From NCBI GenBank assembly GCA_025358455.1, contig JANYJP010000041.1, positions 1-46,223 of the forward strand: a stretch of 46,223 nt of DNA, in the 5' to 3' direction. This DNA is from Bacteroidales bacterium. GTDB lineage: Bacteria > Bacteroidota > Bacteroidia > Bacteroidales > VadinHA17. Of this stretch, positions 1 through 7,951 are shown piece by piece. The translations under genes and the position numbers were made by a program. Under the pieces are notes generated by a model. The model had not been told where the DNA came from. It searched no databases and saw only the letters and a program-made list of their open reading frames with translations. Position 1 is the stretch's first letter. Each line of letters begins with the position of its first letter.

Positions 1-1
1 G

Positions 2-2128
2 ATTGAGGAATTAATAAGATTAGAGCCCTATCGGCATACTGCAATAAAAGCAGGAGAGAACAAGTTTTATTCTGACAGGATTTTTGCAACAGACACTAAT
101 TTTTTCAAGGTTTTTAATATCAATTTGCTTTCCGGTGATATTGAAAAGGTGTTAAGTGAACCATTTTCTGCAGTAATATCTTCATCTCTTGCCAATAAGT
201 GTTTCGGAAATACTAATCCGATTGGGCAATCCCTTTTGTTATCAGGCGAATACGATACAAAAATGATAGCATTTACAGTTAAGGGTGTAATGAAAGATTC
301 TCCCATTAATTCACACGTTCATTTCGATGTACTTACTTCATTTGCAAAACCTGCTGAAGCTCCTGACTGGGCTTATGTTTACCTTCTCTTAAAACCAAAT
401 ACAAGCCCGGATAAAATTCTTTCCGGATTTCCCTCCTTTATTAAACAAGTAGTTCAGGAGAAGGATCAAAACAACTTTACTCCATACCTTCAGAAGATAA
501 CTGATATTCATCTTTTTTCTGATAAAGACAGGGAAATTGAACCTAACGGGAACATTACAAGTATCTATATATTTTTAGTAATTGCATTTGTCCTGCTTCT
601 TATTTCATGGTTTAACTATTATAACCTGAATAAAGCAAGATTAATGACACTTCAGAAACAAATATCTATCCAGCGGATAACGGGTTCGAACAACAAACTT
701 ATCATATTACAATCGTTAACAGAATCGGGTATTTGTGTAGTATTGTCTCTGATTTTAGCAATGCTATTGCTCGATGTTTCTGAAAGTCCTGCTAATACAT
801 TATTCGCTATCAGCCTGTTACCCAATGGTTTTTATGATTTAACCAGCTCCTGGCTTATTGTTCTGTTATTACTTTCTATCTCAATTCTGGCCGGAAGTAT
901 GCCTGTAATTATATCTGTTGTGTCAGGACAAAAGTCATTACCGGGTTCTAAGGAAGGCAGTAATAATGTAATTACAGGACTCTCATCTTATGGTTTTTTA
1001 ATGACAGTTCAATTCTGCATGTCCATAATCCTGCTTGTCGCAGCAATGACTATCTATAAACAGAATCAGTTTATGCTTTCGCGTAGTCTGGGAGAAATGA
1101 GTTCTGATATCATTGCCTTTAATAGACAAAACTGGGAAGTTCGTTTTAAATATAATGCTTTTCGTAACAGGGCTTTGCAGAACCCATTGATAAAAAGTGT
1201 CACAGCTTCTATGGAAGAACCCTCAGGAGAAACAGTTGATGCACTTCAGGTTGAATCACCAGCTATTGAAAAAGGTCCCGAAGAAAAACGGTTATATGTT
1301 TTGTCTGTTGAAGATAATTTTCTTGATTTTTTCAAAATTCCGCTAGTTGCAGGAAGAAACTTTTCATTATTTAATCCTGACCGTAAAGGGGAAGATTATA
1401 TATTGAATGAAACAGCAGTTAAGCGATTGGGATGGACACCTGAGGAAGCCATAGGACGGCCTTTTTCTATAAAATTCGAAACTCCGGGTATCTTCTATGG
1501 GGGGACAGTTGTAGGGGTGGTACATGACTTTAATTTCACTACAGTCCGGCAAGAAATTAAACCTTATGTTCTCTTTCAGAAACCCATTTTTTATCTTTGT
1601 TTTCTGGTAAAAGTAGATTCTACAAGAAGAAATGAAGCAATTGCAGATCTGAAAAAAATCTGGGAAGAGGTGTTGCCTGATTATCCTTTTCAGTATGAGT
1701 TCATTGGTGATATGTACCGGTCTGCCTACAGCAAGGAGCTTTCACAGGCCAAGTTGACAGGGTTCTTTTCCTTTCTTGCTATTGTAATTATTTGCTTAGG
1801 ACTTTTCTCTGTAACTTCAGTACTTGTTGCAAAGCGTACAAAGGAGATAGGTATCCGTAAAGTTAACGGAGCAAAAATAATTGATGTTTTGACCATGTTG
1901 AATTCAGGATTCATTAAATGGGTAGCAATTGCTTTTGTTATTGCCTGTCCTGTTGCGTGGTATGCGATGCATAAATGGCTTCAGAACTTTGCCTACAAAA
2001 TGGAACAGAAATGGTGGGTGTTTATTATATCAGGATTTATTGTGCTGATAGTAGCTTTAATTACGGTTACAATTCAGTGTTGGCGGACTGCAACGAGGAA
2101 CCCGGTCGAAGCTCTCCGATACGAATAG
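2..2128 (+). CDS. MacB/FtsX-type ABC transporter permease, 5' end outside window
   Basis: The frame is open from the first bases of the window, so the gene begins upstream and 708 residues are visible; the internal TTG at 125 is not a credible start. The visible part starts inside the first MacB-type periplasmic core domain (conserved stretch FKVFNINLLSGD). It then shows three membrane segments, a fourth followed by a second periplasmic domain, and three C-terminal membrane segments. The FtsX signature KEIGIRKVNGA lies between the last domains, and the protein ends NPVEALRYE, the usual terminus of this Bacteroidota family. Such permeases work with a separate ATPase in mechanotransmission or export of peptides, lipoproteins or drugs; no ATPase is visible here and the substrate is unknown. 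The stop codon lies in the loop of a 7-bp hairpin. Confidence 0.9.
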   Translation: MEELIRLEPYRHTAIKAGENKFYSDRIFATDTNFFKVFNINLLSGDIEKVLSEPFSAVISSSLANKCFGNTNPIGQSLLLSGEYDTKMIAFTVKGVMKDSPINSHVHFDVLTSFAKPAEAPDWAYVYLLLKPNTSPDKILSGFPSFIKQVVQEKDQNNFTPYLQKITDIHLFSDKDREIEPNGNITSIYIFLVIAFVLLLISWFNYYNLNKARLMTLQKQISIQRITGSNNKLIILQSLTESGICVVLSLILAMLLLDVSESPANTLFAISLLPNGFYDLTSSWLIVLLLLSISILAGSMPVIISVVSGQKSLPGSKEGSNNVITGLSSYGFLMTVQFCMSIILLVAAMTIYKQNQFMLSRSLGEMSSDIIAFNRQNWEVRFKYNAFRNRALQNPLIKSVTASMEEPSGETVDALQVESPAIEKGPEEKRLYVLSVEDNFLDFFKIPLVAGRNFSLFNPDRKGEDYILNETAVKRLGWTPEEAIGRPFSIKFETPGIFYGGTVVGVVHDFNFTTVRQEIKPYVLFQKPIFYLCFLVKVDSTRRNEAIADLKKIWEEVLPDYPFQYEFIGDMYRSAYSKELSQAKLTGFFSFLAIVIICLGLFSVTSVLVAKRTKEIGIRKVNGAKIIDVLTMLNSGFIKWVAIAFVIACPVAWYAMHKWLQNFAYKMEQKWWVFIISGFIVLIVALITVTIQCWRTATRNPVEALRYE

Positions 2129-2249
2129 TGAGGAGAGCGAAGATCCTCGATAGCGAAGCATATCGGGATGGAAGCGCTGAGATATGAGTAGTGAGGCGTG
2201 AGGTGTGAGGCGTGAGGCGTGAGCCTCCTTCGCTAAAGCTTCGGAGGCT
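2111..2249. repeat. Three consecutive hairpins after the permease stop
   Basis: Hairpin 1 (2111-2138) pairs GCTCTCC with GGAGAGC around a 14-nt loop that contains the permease stop TAG. Hairpin 2 (2143-2169) pairs ATCC-CGATA with TATCGGGAT (one bulged T) around GCGAAGCA. Hairpin 3 (2222-2249) pairs AGCCTCC with GGAGGCT, again around a 14-nt loop (TTCGCTAAAGCTTC). Hairpins 2 and 3 share TAGCGAAG in opposite orientations. None has a T-run, so they are poor intrinsic terminators. Hairpin 3 resembles extragenic palindromes I recall from environmental bacterial genomes, but that comparison is from memory. Confidence 0.6.
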
Positions 2250-2317
2250 GAAAGGCGTGAGGTGTGAGTGAGGAGTGAGGCGTGAGGAGTCAGGGGTGAG
2301 GAGTCAGGTAGGGAGGT
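2192..2317 (+). repeat. Heptanucleotide tandem array, unit TGAGGNG
   Basis: Seven-base units run in register from 2192 to 2226 (TGAGGCG, TGAGGTG, TGAGGCG, TGAGGCG, TGAGCCT). After hairpin 3 they continue from 2258 to 2317 (TGAGGTG, a partial TGAG, TGAGGAG, TGAGGCG, TGAGGAG, TCAGGGG, TGAGGAG, TCAGGTA, GGGAGGT). The last unit supplies a Shine-Dalgarno-like GGAGG seven bases before the Nudix ATG at 2324, which is unusual in this lineage. Related arrays lie at 27253-27301 and 33778-33844. Confidence 0.8.
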
Positions 2318-2323
2318 AAAAAC

Positions 2324-2832
2324 ATGAATGATTTCGCTATTCTTTTAAAAGCTGAAATTCTGAAAGGGTTACCAGGGACTGAGGTTCAATGGCAGATGGC
2401 TTCTTCGGACCGGATGTTAAGAAATTTTCCGCGGGTACCGGGAAAGAATGCCCGAATAGCTGCAGTTTTAATTCTTCTTTATCCTTACAAGGAATCAGTT
2501 TATACTGTTCTGATACAACGTCACGATTATATTGGTGTGCACGGAGGGCAGATCAGTCTTCCAGGGGGGAAGAAAGAACCCTCAGATGAGAATATTATTA
2601 TGACAGCAGTTCGTGAAGCAAATGAAGAAACGGGAGTAGATCCTGAACAGATAGAAATTATCGGAACACTTACTCCTTTGTCTATCCCGGTAAGTAATAT
2701 GATTGTCTATCCTGTTGTTGGCTGGATAAAATATGGGGTGCAACCGCAATGATCCTTCATGAATTGTTTACAATCATTAAAAGAGATAACAACATTTATT
2801 TAAATTTTACCGGAGGCACTATATTTTTATAA
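2324..2832 (+). pseudogene. CoA pyrophosphatase (Nudix, NudL/YeaB type), disrupted by internal deletion
   Basis: The reading frame from 2324 stops at 2752 after 142 residues; family members are usually about 190-215. The N-terminal half is intact: the CoA-pyrophosphatase region QRHDYIGVHGGQISLPGGKK runs into a Nudix box with REANEETGV. After VVGWIKY the family's C-terminal half is missing. In a different frame, at 2736-2790, the sequence reads IWGATAMILHELFTIIKR, which is the expected C-terminal helix of the family. The simplest reading is a deletion of roughly 55 codons, not a multiple of three, near 2724-2737. The shifted frame ends at 2832 and overlaps the convergent mltF 3' end by 37 bases. 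The product probably hydrolysed CoA and CoA derivatives; activity now is doubtful, although the catalytic box would still be made. Confidence 0.82.
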
Positions 2833-4235
2833 TGCTCATACCTGTTCAGTACCTCTGAAACAAAAGCTTCAGTTTCCTTTCCACTGAAATATCCGTTTTT
2901 CACAACTATGTCATTATAATATCGCGGATCTGATTTCTTCAACATCCATATTGCAACGTTGTCATCCCACTTCTGAGGATCCTTGCCATTTTTCTCAGCC
3001 AGCTTCATTGCATCAAGTATATGTCCGGGACCGGCATTATATGCAGCCAGAATGAAATTTATTCTTTCTTTTTCGTCAGGAATTTTCGCATCAAATATTG
3101 AATTTAACCAGTTGATATAGCGGATCCCGGCTTTAATATTATTTTCGGGTGACGCAGTAATATCGATACCGTAATTTTTACCTGTACCGGGCATTATCTG
3201 CATCAAACCGTAAGCGCCTGCCAGCGATACTACATCAGGGTTAAAATGCGATTCCTGGCATATCAGCGATGCCAGTAACCTCCAGTCCCAGTTAATTGCC
3301 GTACTGAATTTTCTTATTATGTCATCATATCGGGAAACCCTTCCTGTGTTCAGTGCATAATAATCGCTTTTAACAATTGAGTGAGACCGTGAATTTTTAT
3401 AATATTTTGCATAAAGATTGGCAAACGATCCTGTTTTCTTGTATGAAGTTATCCAGCGATTTAACTCATTTAATAACTGGTCAGAATGGTTTATCCTTAC
3501 TCCCCAGGCTATATTCTGAGGAAAACTTACCGGAGTACTCACATCAATATCAGGATAATACGAAGCATTTACCTGAGCAACATTCTCATCACAGACAGTG
3601 TAATCAATCACTCCCTCTGCTACGTTCTGTATCAATTTCTCTGATTCATAAGGCACTTCAACAACATTGATTGAATCGCCCAAATCTCCTGCAAGCGATA
3701 CAAGTCGCTCAACATGAGATGAACCTGCCTGCACATAAATTGTCTTTTTTGCAAGATCAAGCTGGTTTAAGATAATCCTTTTATCTATCTCATCAAGAGT
3801 TAATGATCGCCAGTTGCGTGGTTTTCGTTGAACAAGCACTTGCCTTGTTTCCTCAAGGGGTTCTGTAAACCGGATTTCTTTCTTCCTTGATGAATTGACT
3901 GTCAGTCCGATAGCAAGGAGGTCTGCATTGCCGGTCTTGAGCATTTCAAATGCCCTCTTAAGATTGTTTTCAGAAACAATTTCCAGATCCAGGCCTATAT
4001 GATCGGAGAAGGATTTAAGGAGCTCGTAATTAAACCCCATAGGTTCACCCTTGTAAATGAAATAATTCGTTGAATTAAAATCAGTTACGGCAATTAGCTT
4101 TCCTCTTTCCCTTATTGAATCCAGATCAAAGGAGACGTAATTAATACTACTTTTTTTTGTGTCGGGGTGAAAATAAGAACAGGAAGTTAAAACTGTTGCA
4201 AGGAACACAAAATGAATTATAAACTTTTTTACCAA
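2796..4235 (-). CDS. mltF: MltF-like membrane-bound lytic murein transglycosylase (lipoprotein)
   Basis: This 479-residue protein starts with a lipoprotein signal, lipobox LTSC with Cys19, so it should be membrane-anchored in the envelope. Residues about 40-275 form a family 3 solute-binding-like domain and about 300-445 an SLT (Slt70-type) domain. The catalytic glutamate is E328 in CQESHFNP, followed by AYGLMQIMP and the later AAYNAGPGH motif, all typical of lytic transglycosylases. Such enzymes cleave the MurNAc-GlcNAc bond to 1,6-anhydro ends; in MltF the binding domain regulates activity and may sense muropeptides. A -7 element TATCTTTG lies 42 bases before the start. The gene converges with the decayed Nudix gene. 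Confidence 0.9.
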   Translation of the reverse strand: MVKKFIIHFVFLATVLTSCSYFHPDTKKSSINYVSFDLDSIRERGKLIAVTDFNSTNYFIYKGEPMGFNYELLKSFSDHIGLDLEIVSENNLKRAFEMLKTGNADLLAIGLTVNSSRKKEIRFTEPLEETRQVLVQRKPRNWRSLTLDEIDKRIILNQLDLAKKTIYVQAGSSHVERLVSLAGDLGDSINVVEVPYESEKLIQNVAEGVIDYTVCDENVAQVNASYYPDIDVSTPVSFPQNIAWGVRINHSDQLLNELNRWITSYKKTGSFANLYAKYYKNSRSHSIVKSDYYALNTGRVSRYDDIIRKFSTAINWDWRLLASLICQESHFNPDVVSLAGAYGLMQIMPGTGKNYGIDITASPENNIKAGIRYINWLNSIFDAKIPDEKERINFILAAYNAGPGHILDAMKLAEKNGKDPQKWDDNVAIWMLKKSDPRYYNDIVVKNGYFSGKETEAFVSEVLNRYEHYKNIVPPVKFK

Positions 4236-4276
4236 AGGTGTCAGTTTAGTTAAACACTTGCTTTTTAAAATGGGTG

Positions 4277-4284
4277 CAAAGATA
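4277..4284 (-). promoter_or_regulatory. Promoter -7 element for mltF
   Basis: On the minus strand this reads TATCTTTG followed by C, a full match to the Bacteroidetes TAnnTTTG element. It lies 42 bases before the mltF ATG, so a short leader is expected. A convincing -33 TTTG was not seen. Confidence 0.5.
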
Positions 4285-4295
4285 GTGAAATAAAT

Positions 4296-6281
4296 TTAAT
4301 CATAAAATGTCCATGCTATCCCATAGCGTAACATCCTGATATTCATAGGATAAAGAGGTACCATATTGAACTTATTTCCATAAATACCTGCGTTTATATG
4401 ATCGAACATAACGAATATTCTTGTCCTTTTAACCTTAAGATTTACAAAAACATTCATAAACGGATAGTCTCCGACTGTTACAAGATCCTGACGGTAAAAT
4501 CTGCCTGTCGCCGGCATGTAAGCATATGGATGATAAAGGGAATTATAAGTTACATCGACCCCCAGCTGAGTATTCAACCTGCCTCCTGTTTGTTTGAATC
4601 TGAAGAAATATTCAATGTAAGCAGCTGCGCGCACAGTGACTAATGGCAGATCAAGAACATTTGTATTACTGCTTTTCTGAATTATAACATCCGGGGCAAG
4701 ATGAAGCTTCCAGATACTTAAATCTTTACTGACTGTGACACCAGCTACCGACAGGTTACCGGTATATTGAGAGGGATGAGCCGTCAGATCAAAATCAGTA
4801 TAATTTTTGATAATTGTATAATTAAATTTAATCTCAGCTTTCCTTGCAGGGTAAGAAAAGCTAGTACCGACATTTGCTCTGAATTCTTTATTCAGATTAG
4901 TGTTCCACTCAAAATGGTCACTCCCCCAGTGTTGATACCAGAACGAAGGTTGTCTGTTTGACAGGCTTCCGGTAATCAACCATGACGCCCGCCCCTTTTT
5001 CCAGTCAAAAAACTTGGCAATCTCACCATTAAGGTTGAAATCGCCTGCCCGGTATCCGGTCAGATACAGTTCACCAGTCGCTATCCACCGGAATTTTTCA
5101 CCTATATTATTATATAATTTCCCAACAACTGCATTACTGCTTCTGTTCGATACTGAAGTGTCAGCCACACTCACAGTATCGTGAGTCGGAACAATCTGAC
5201 TGTACCTGAAGATCTCATTTCGTATGCCGATTCCTCCTCCAAGTCTGAATTCCCGTGTCTCATTAGTGGTAAAATCAAAGCGAACAGTATTTTCAATACT
5301 ACGCGAATAGAGGGAATCAAAAGTGACTGACTTGGGGTCTACAGAAACAGGCTTGCTTATGAATGAAGTGTCATAAAAGCCCGACGAAGGGTATTGGTCA
5401 GAATAACTTCTTTTATTGCTTTCAATTGTCAGGATGTGTGAGAATGTACCACTTAATCCCAAAAAGCCTGATCGTTTTTTCGGTACACTGTCAGATTTGC
5501 TAACAGTAGTGCCCCCAATTGTGTAACGTTGAATAAGAAGGAGGTTTTTGTTCTTAAGTGTACTTGTAGCCAGGTCGAGGGCTCCAAGCCTCACCTGTAT
5601 ATCACGGGTATTTGACGGAATAAGCTGAGCACTATCTTTCAATCCGCCGTTTTCGTGAGTTATTATGCTATTTATACCTGCTGAAAAGTATACTTTATAT
5701 TTATCTCCGGTATACGAAGAAAAAATTGTAAAATCCTTATCCTCAGACCTTTGATAATTATACTTTCCAAGACTGTAAACAATATCATAAATCACTCCGA
5801 AATTCAGGAACCTGTTAACATTCTGGGAGTGTCTGAATCGTACTGTCTGTTCTGCTGTTTCCCTTGGACCTGCAAAGCTCCATACCAATTCTGAAAAAGG
5901 AACCTGGGTAGTCATAAATGTAGCTTTTTCAGGAACAAACATGAATGGGTAATAGTAGGCATATAGAAATTTATCAGGATCCGTAATCCTGTCAAAAAAA
6001 TTGAGCTGGTAGAACGGAAGACCATAATTGCCAAGGCTCGCATTTACAGGAGAGAATTTATCGGCAATCTTGAAGCGGTTAGATAGAGAAAAGACTGTAT
6101 CAAAAGGCAGGTTTACTTCTTCAGTGAAATCGGAAGACAATTTCCATTCTTTTATAACTGTTGGCATTCGTACTGTATCCCGCTTCTGTGCGATTGGCAT
6201 GGATTGAACAACATTACTTTCCTGGGCATATAAACCTGTAGAAATGGCTAAAAGTAATATTATAAAAATTTGTCTTTTCAT
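4296..6281 (-). CDS. Putative porin (PF14121-like outer-membrane beta-barrel)
   Basis: The frame is open upstream to an ATG at 6338, but I place the start at 6281. There the protein begins MKRQIFIILLLAISTGLYAQ, a clear signal peptide ending in AQ, and a promoter element sits just in front, inside the longer frame. The mature protein (661 residues including the signal) has alternating aromatic and polar beta-strand patterns throughout and ends in an aromatic residue pair (TFYD), as expected for an outer-membrane barrel. The region around LNFFDRITDPDKFLYAYYYP resembles the Bacteroidota putative porin family PF14121. The substrate is unknown. It sits 3' of ftsZ on the same strand but has its own promoter. 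Confidence 0.75.
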   Translation of the reverse strand: MKRQIFIILLLAISTGLYAQESNVVQSMPIAQKRDTVRMPTVIKEWKLSSDFTEEVNLPFDTVFSLSNRFKIADKFSPVNASLGNYGLPFYQLNFFDRITDPDKFLYAYYYPFMFVPEKATFMTTQVPFSELVWSFAGPRETAEQTVRFRHSQNVNRFLNFGVIYDIVYSLGKYNYQRSEDKDFTIFSSYTGDKYKVYFSAGINSIITHENGGLKDSAQLIPSNTRDIQVRLGALDLATSTLKNKNLLLIQRYTIGGTTVSKSDSVPKKRSGFLGLSGTFSHILTIESNKRSYSDQYPSSGFYDTSFISKPVSVDPKSVTFDSLYSRSIENTVRFDFTTNETREFRLGGGIGIRNEIFRYSQIVPTHDTVSVADTSVSNRSSNAVVGKLYNNIGEKFRWIATGELYLTGYRAGDFNLNGEIAKFFDWKKGRASWLITGSLSNRQPSFWYQHWGSDHFEWNTNLNKEFRANVGTSFSYPARKAEIKFNYTIIKNYTDFDLTAHPSQYTGNLSVAGVTVSKDLSIWKLHLAPDVIIQKSSNTNVLDLPLVTVRAAAYIEYFFRFKQTGGRLNTQLGVDVTYNSLYHPYAYMPATGRFYRQDLVTVGDYPFMNVFVNLKVKRTRIFVMFDHINAGIYGNKFNMVPLYPMNIRMLRYGIAWTFYD

Positions 6282-6287
6282 CAGGTG

Positions 6288-6295
6288 CAAATATA
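6288..6295 (-). promoter_or_regulatory. Promoter -7 element for the putative porin, near-leaderless
   Basis: The minus strand reads TATATTTG followed by C, a full match to TAnnTTTG, ending six bases before the chosen ATG at 6281. Transcription would start at or within a few bases of the start codon, implying a leaderless or almost leaderless mRNA. Confidence 0.55.
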
Positions 6296-6333
6296 GAAAA
6301 TATGAAAGGCCCTGCCAAATTGAGGATTTGATT

Positions 6334-6366
6334 TTCATTTAAGGGATACCAACCTGTTTAAATGAA
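6334..6366. repeat. AT-rich inverted repeat between ftsZ and the porin gene
   Basis: TTCATTTAA (6334-6342) and TTAAATGAA (6358-6366) are perfect 9-bp inverted copies separated by 15 bases. The structure begins 45 bases after the ftsZ stop and lies upstream of the porin promoter. It lacks a T-run, so it could be an operator or a weak, atypical terminator of the dcw transcript. Confidence 0.35.
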
Positions 6367-6411
6367 TCAACCTGATAAGTGATTTTTTTGCCACCAGCCT
6401 ACAAAGACAAT

Positions 6412-7896
6412 CTAATCCACATTATCATTCAGGTAGGCATTATTCTCTCTTAAAACAGGTTCATCATTATCACCAGATGTTAATGTGAATTTTGACAATT
6501 TGGTTTCTGCTGCATTCTCAGTGGCTCCTATTGCCATGTTTCTTCTGACATAAGCAGGAACGTCTTCAAAGGTATCGATATTTTCCTTCATTGTTTTATT
6601 TGACAATCCCTCCTTCTTTAGCAGGTTTTGCATGTGTTTAACTTTACGTAAAGTTGATTCCGGTTTTTCACCTGTATCTTCGTTTTCGGATGGTCTCCTG
6701 TTCCTTATTTCATTCATTTCCTCAATGTGTTCAAGGCTGAAATCAATCACTCCCTGAGATTCCTCTTCAAAATCTGTTATAATAGATTTCCTGCCCTTTT
6801 CATGAACAGAAAATACATCATCCCCTATTTCCGGAATAATGCGATCAGGTATTGCATTTTTGGTTGTAAGTAATTCAACCCTGGCAGGTTTTTTAGGTTT
6901 ATATGGCTGGAAGATACTATTTGATTCAAAGCCTGTGGCAATAACAGTAACAGAAATCTCCTCATTCAGATTCTCGTCTATTGACAATCCCCTGATTATA
7001 AGTGCGTCATCCGAGGCTGCATCGTACATATAGTCGGTTATTTCACCAAGTTCATCCATTGTGATCTCATGTTCCCCTATTCCTGAAGAAATATTTATCA
7101 GGATGCTGTTCGCCCCGGTCACATCATTAGAATTCAGAAGAGGAGACGATAGTGCATTCTCTATAGCTTTTATTGCCCTGTTCTCTCCCGATGCCTTTCC
7201 CATGCCCATTATAGAAACTCCTGAGTTTCTCATCACTGTTTCAACATCGGCAAAATCAACATTTATGTATCCGGTGACAGTAATGATCTCAGCGATGCCT
7301 TTTACAGCAGTAGTCAGGATATCGTCAGCTTTTGCAAAAGCAGTTGAGACAGGCTGATTTCCATATATTTCCCTTAACTTCTCGTTATTTATGACCAACA
7401 AAGCATCAACATTATCTTTAAGTTCTGTCACTCCGTCAATGGCTTGCCTTATGCGGACCTTGCCTTCTGATTTAAAAGGTATTGTAACAACAGCAATCGT
7501 AAGCAACCCGGCATCCTTGCAGGCTTTAGCGATAACCGGGGTAGCTCCGGTACCTGTTCCTCCGCCCATACCAGTGGTTATAAATACCATCTTTGTATTA
7601 CCCGATAATGCATCCATTACATCATCGATATTTTCTAAAGCAGCCTGTCGTCCGACTTCAGGTTTGCTTCCGGCTCCCCGTCCTTCAGTAAGAGATTCGC
7701 CTATCTGAACCTTTATCGGAACCTGGCTTTTTGTTAAAGCCTGATGATCGGTGTTGCAAACTACAAAGTTTACATCGCGGATACCTTTCTCGAACATGTG
7801 ATTAACAGCGTTATTGCCACCACCACCTATTCCAAGGACTTTAATAATCGACGATCTCTCTACCGGCAGATCAAAGTTCATTATATCGTCTGACAT
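6412..7896 (-). CDS. ftsZ: Cell division protein FtsZ
   Basis: This tubulin-like GTPase polymerises into the Z-ring. The 494-residue protein carries the tubulin signature GGGTGTG at 111-117 and the nucleotide-binding GIGGGGNNAVNHM near 22-34. A variable linker follows the globular core from about residue 325. The conserved C-terminal peptide that binds FtsA is visible as FEDVPAYVRR (443-452). As in other Bacteroidota, about 42 more residues follow it, ending in an acidic, Asn-rich tail, so the peptide is not terminal. It is the last gene of the dcw cluster, 55 bases after ftsA, the longest gap in the cluster; that gap may carry extra regulation but I see no clear promoter in it. Confidence 0.98.
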   Translation of the reverse strand: MSDDIMNFDLPVERSSIIKVLGIGGGGNNAVNHMFEKGIRDVNFVVCNTDHQALTKSQVPIKVQIGESLTEGRGAGSKPEVGRQAALENIDDVMDALSGNTKMVFITTGMGGGTGTGATPVIAKACKDAGLLTIAVVTIPFKSEGKVRIRQAIDGVTELKDNVDALLVINNEKLREIYGNQPVSTAFAKADDILTTAVKGIAEIITVTGYINVDFADVETVMRNSGVSIMGMGKASGENRAIKAIENALSSPLLNSNDVTGANSILINISSGIGEHEITMDELGEITDYMYDAASDDALIIRGLSIDENLNEEISVTVIATGFESNSIFQPYKPKKPARVELLTTKNAIPDRIIPEIGDDVFSVHEKGRKSIITDFEEESQGVIDFSLEHIEEMNEIRNRRPSENEDTGEKPESTLRKVKHMQNLLKKEGLSNKTMKENIDTFEDVPAYVRRNMAIGATENAAETKLSKFTLTSGDNDEPVLRENNAYLNDNVD

Positions 7897-7951
7897 ATTA
7901 TTGTTATTTAATTTATTATGAACAGCATATATTTAACCAAAACCATATTTA

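Noticed and set aside
1975-2187. A 70-codon frame over the permease 3' end
   Set aside because: It overlaps the permease out of frame and ends in the hairpin region; it has no start signal.
2192-2317. CRISPR array
   Set aside because: Repeat units are seven bases long without spacers, and no cas gene is present.
7061-7708. Long plus-strand frames of 98 and 105 codons
   Set aside because: They are antisense to the conserved FtsZ GTPase domain; low-complexity products rich in Ser, Pro and Ala are typical shadow frames.
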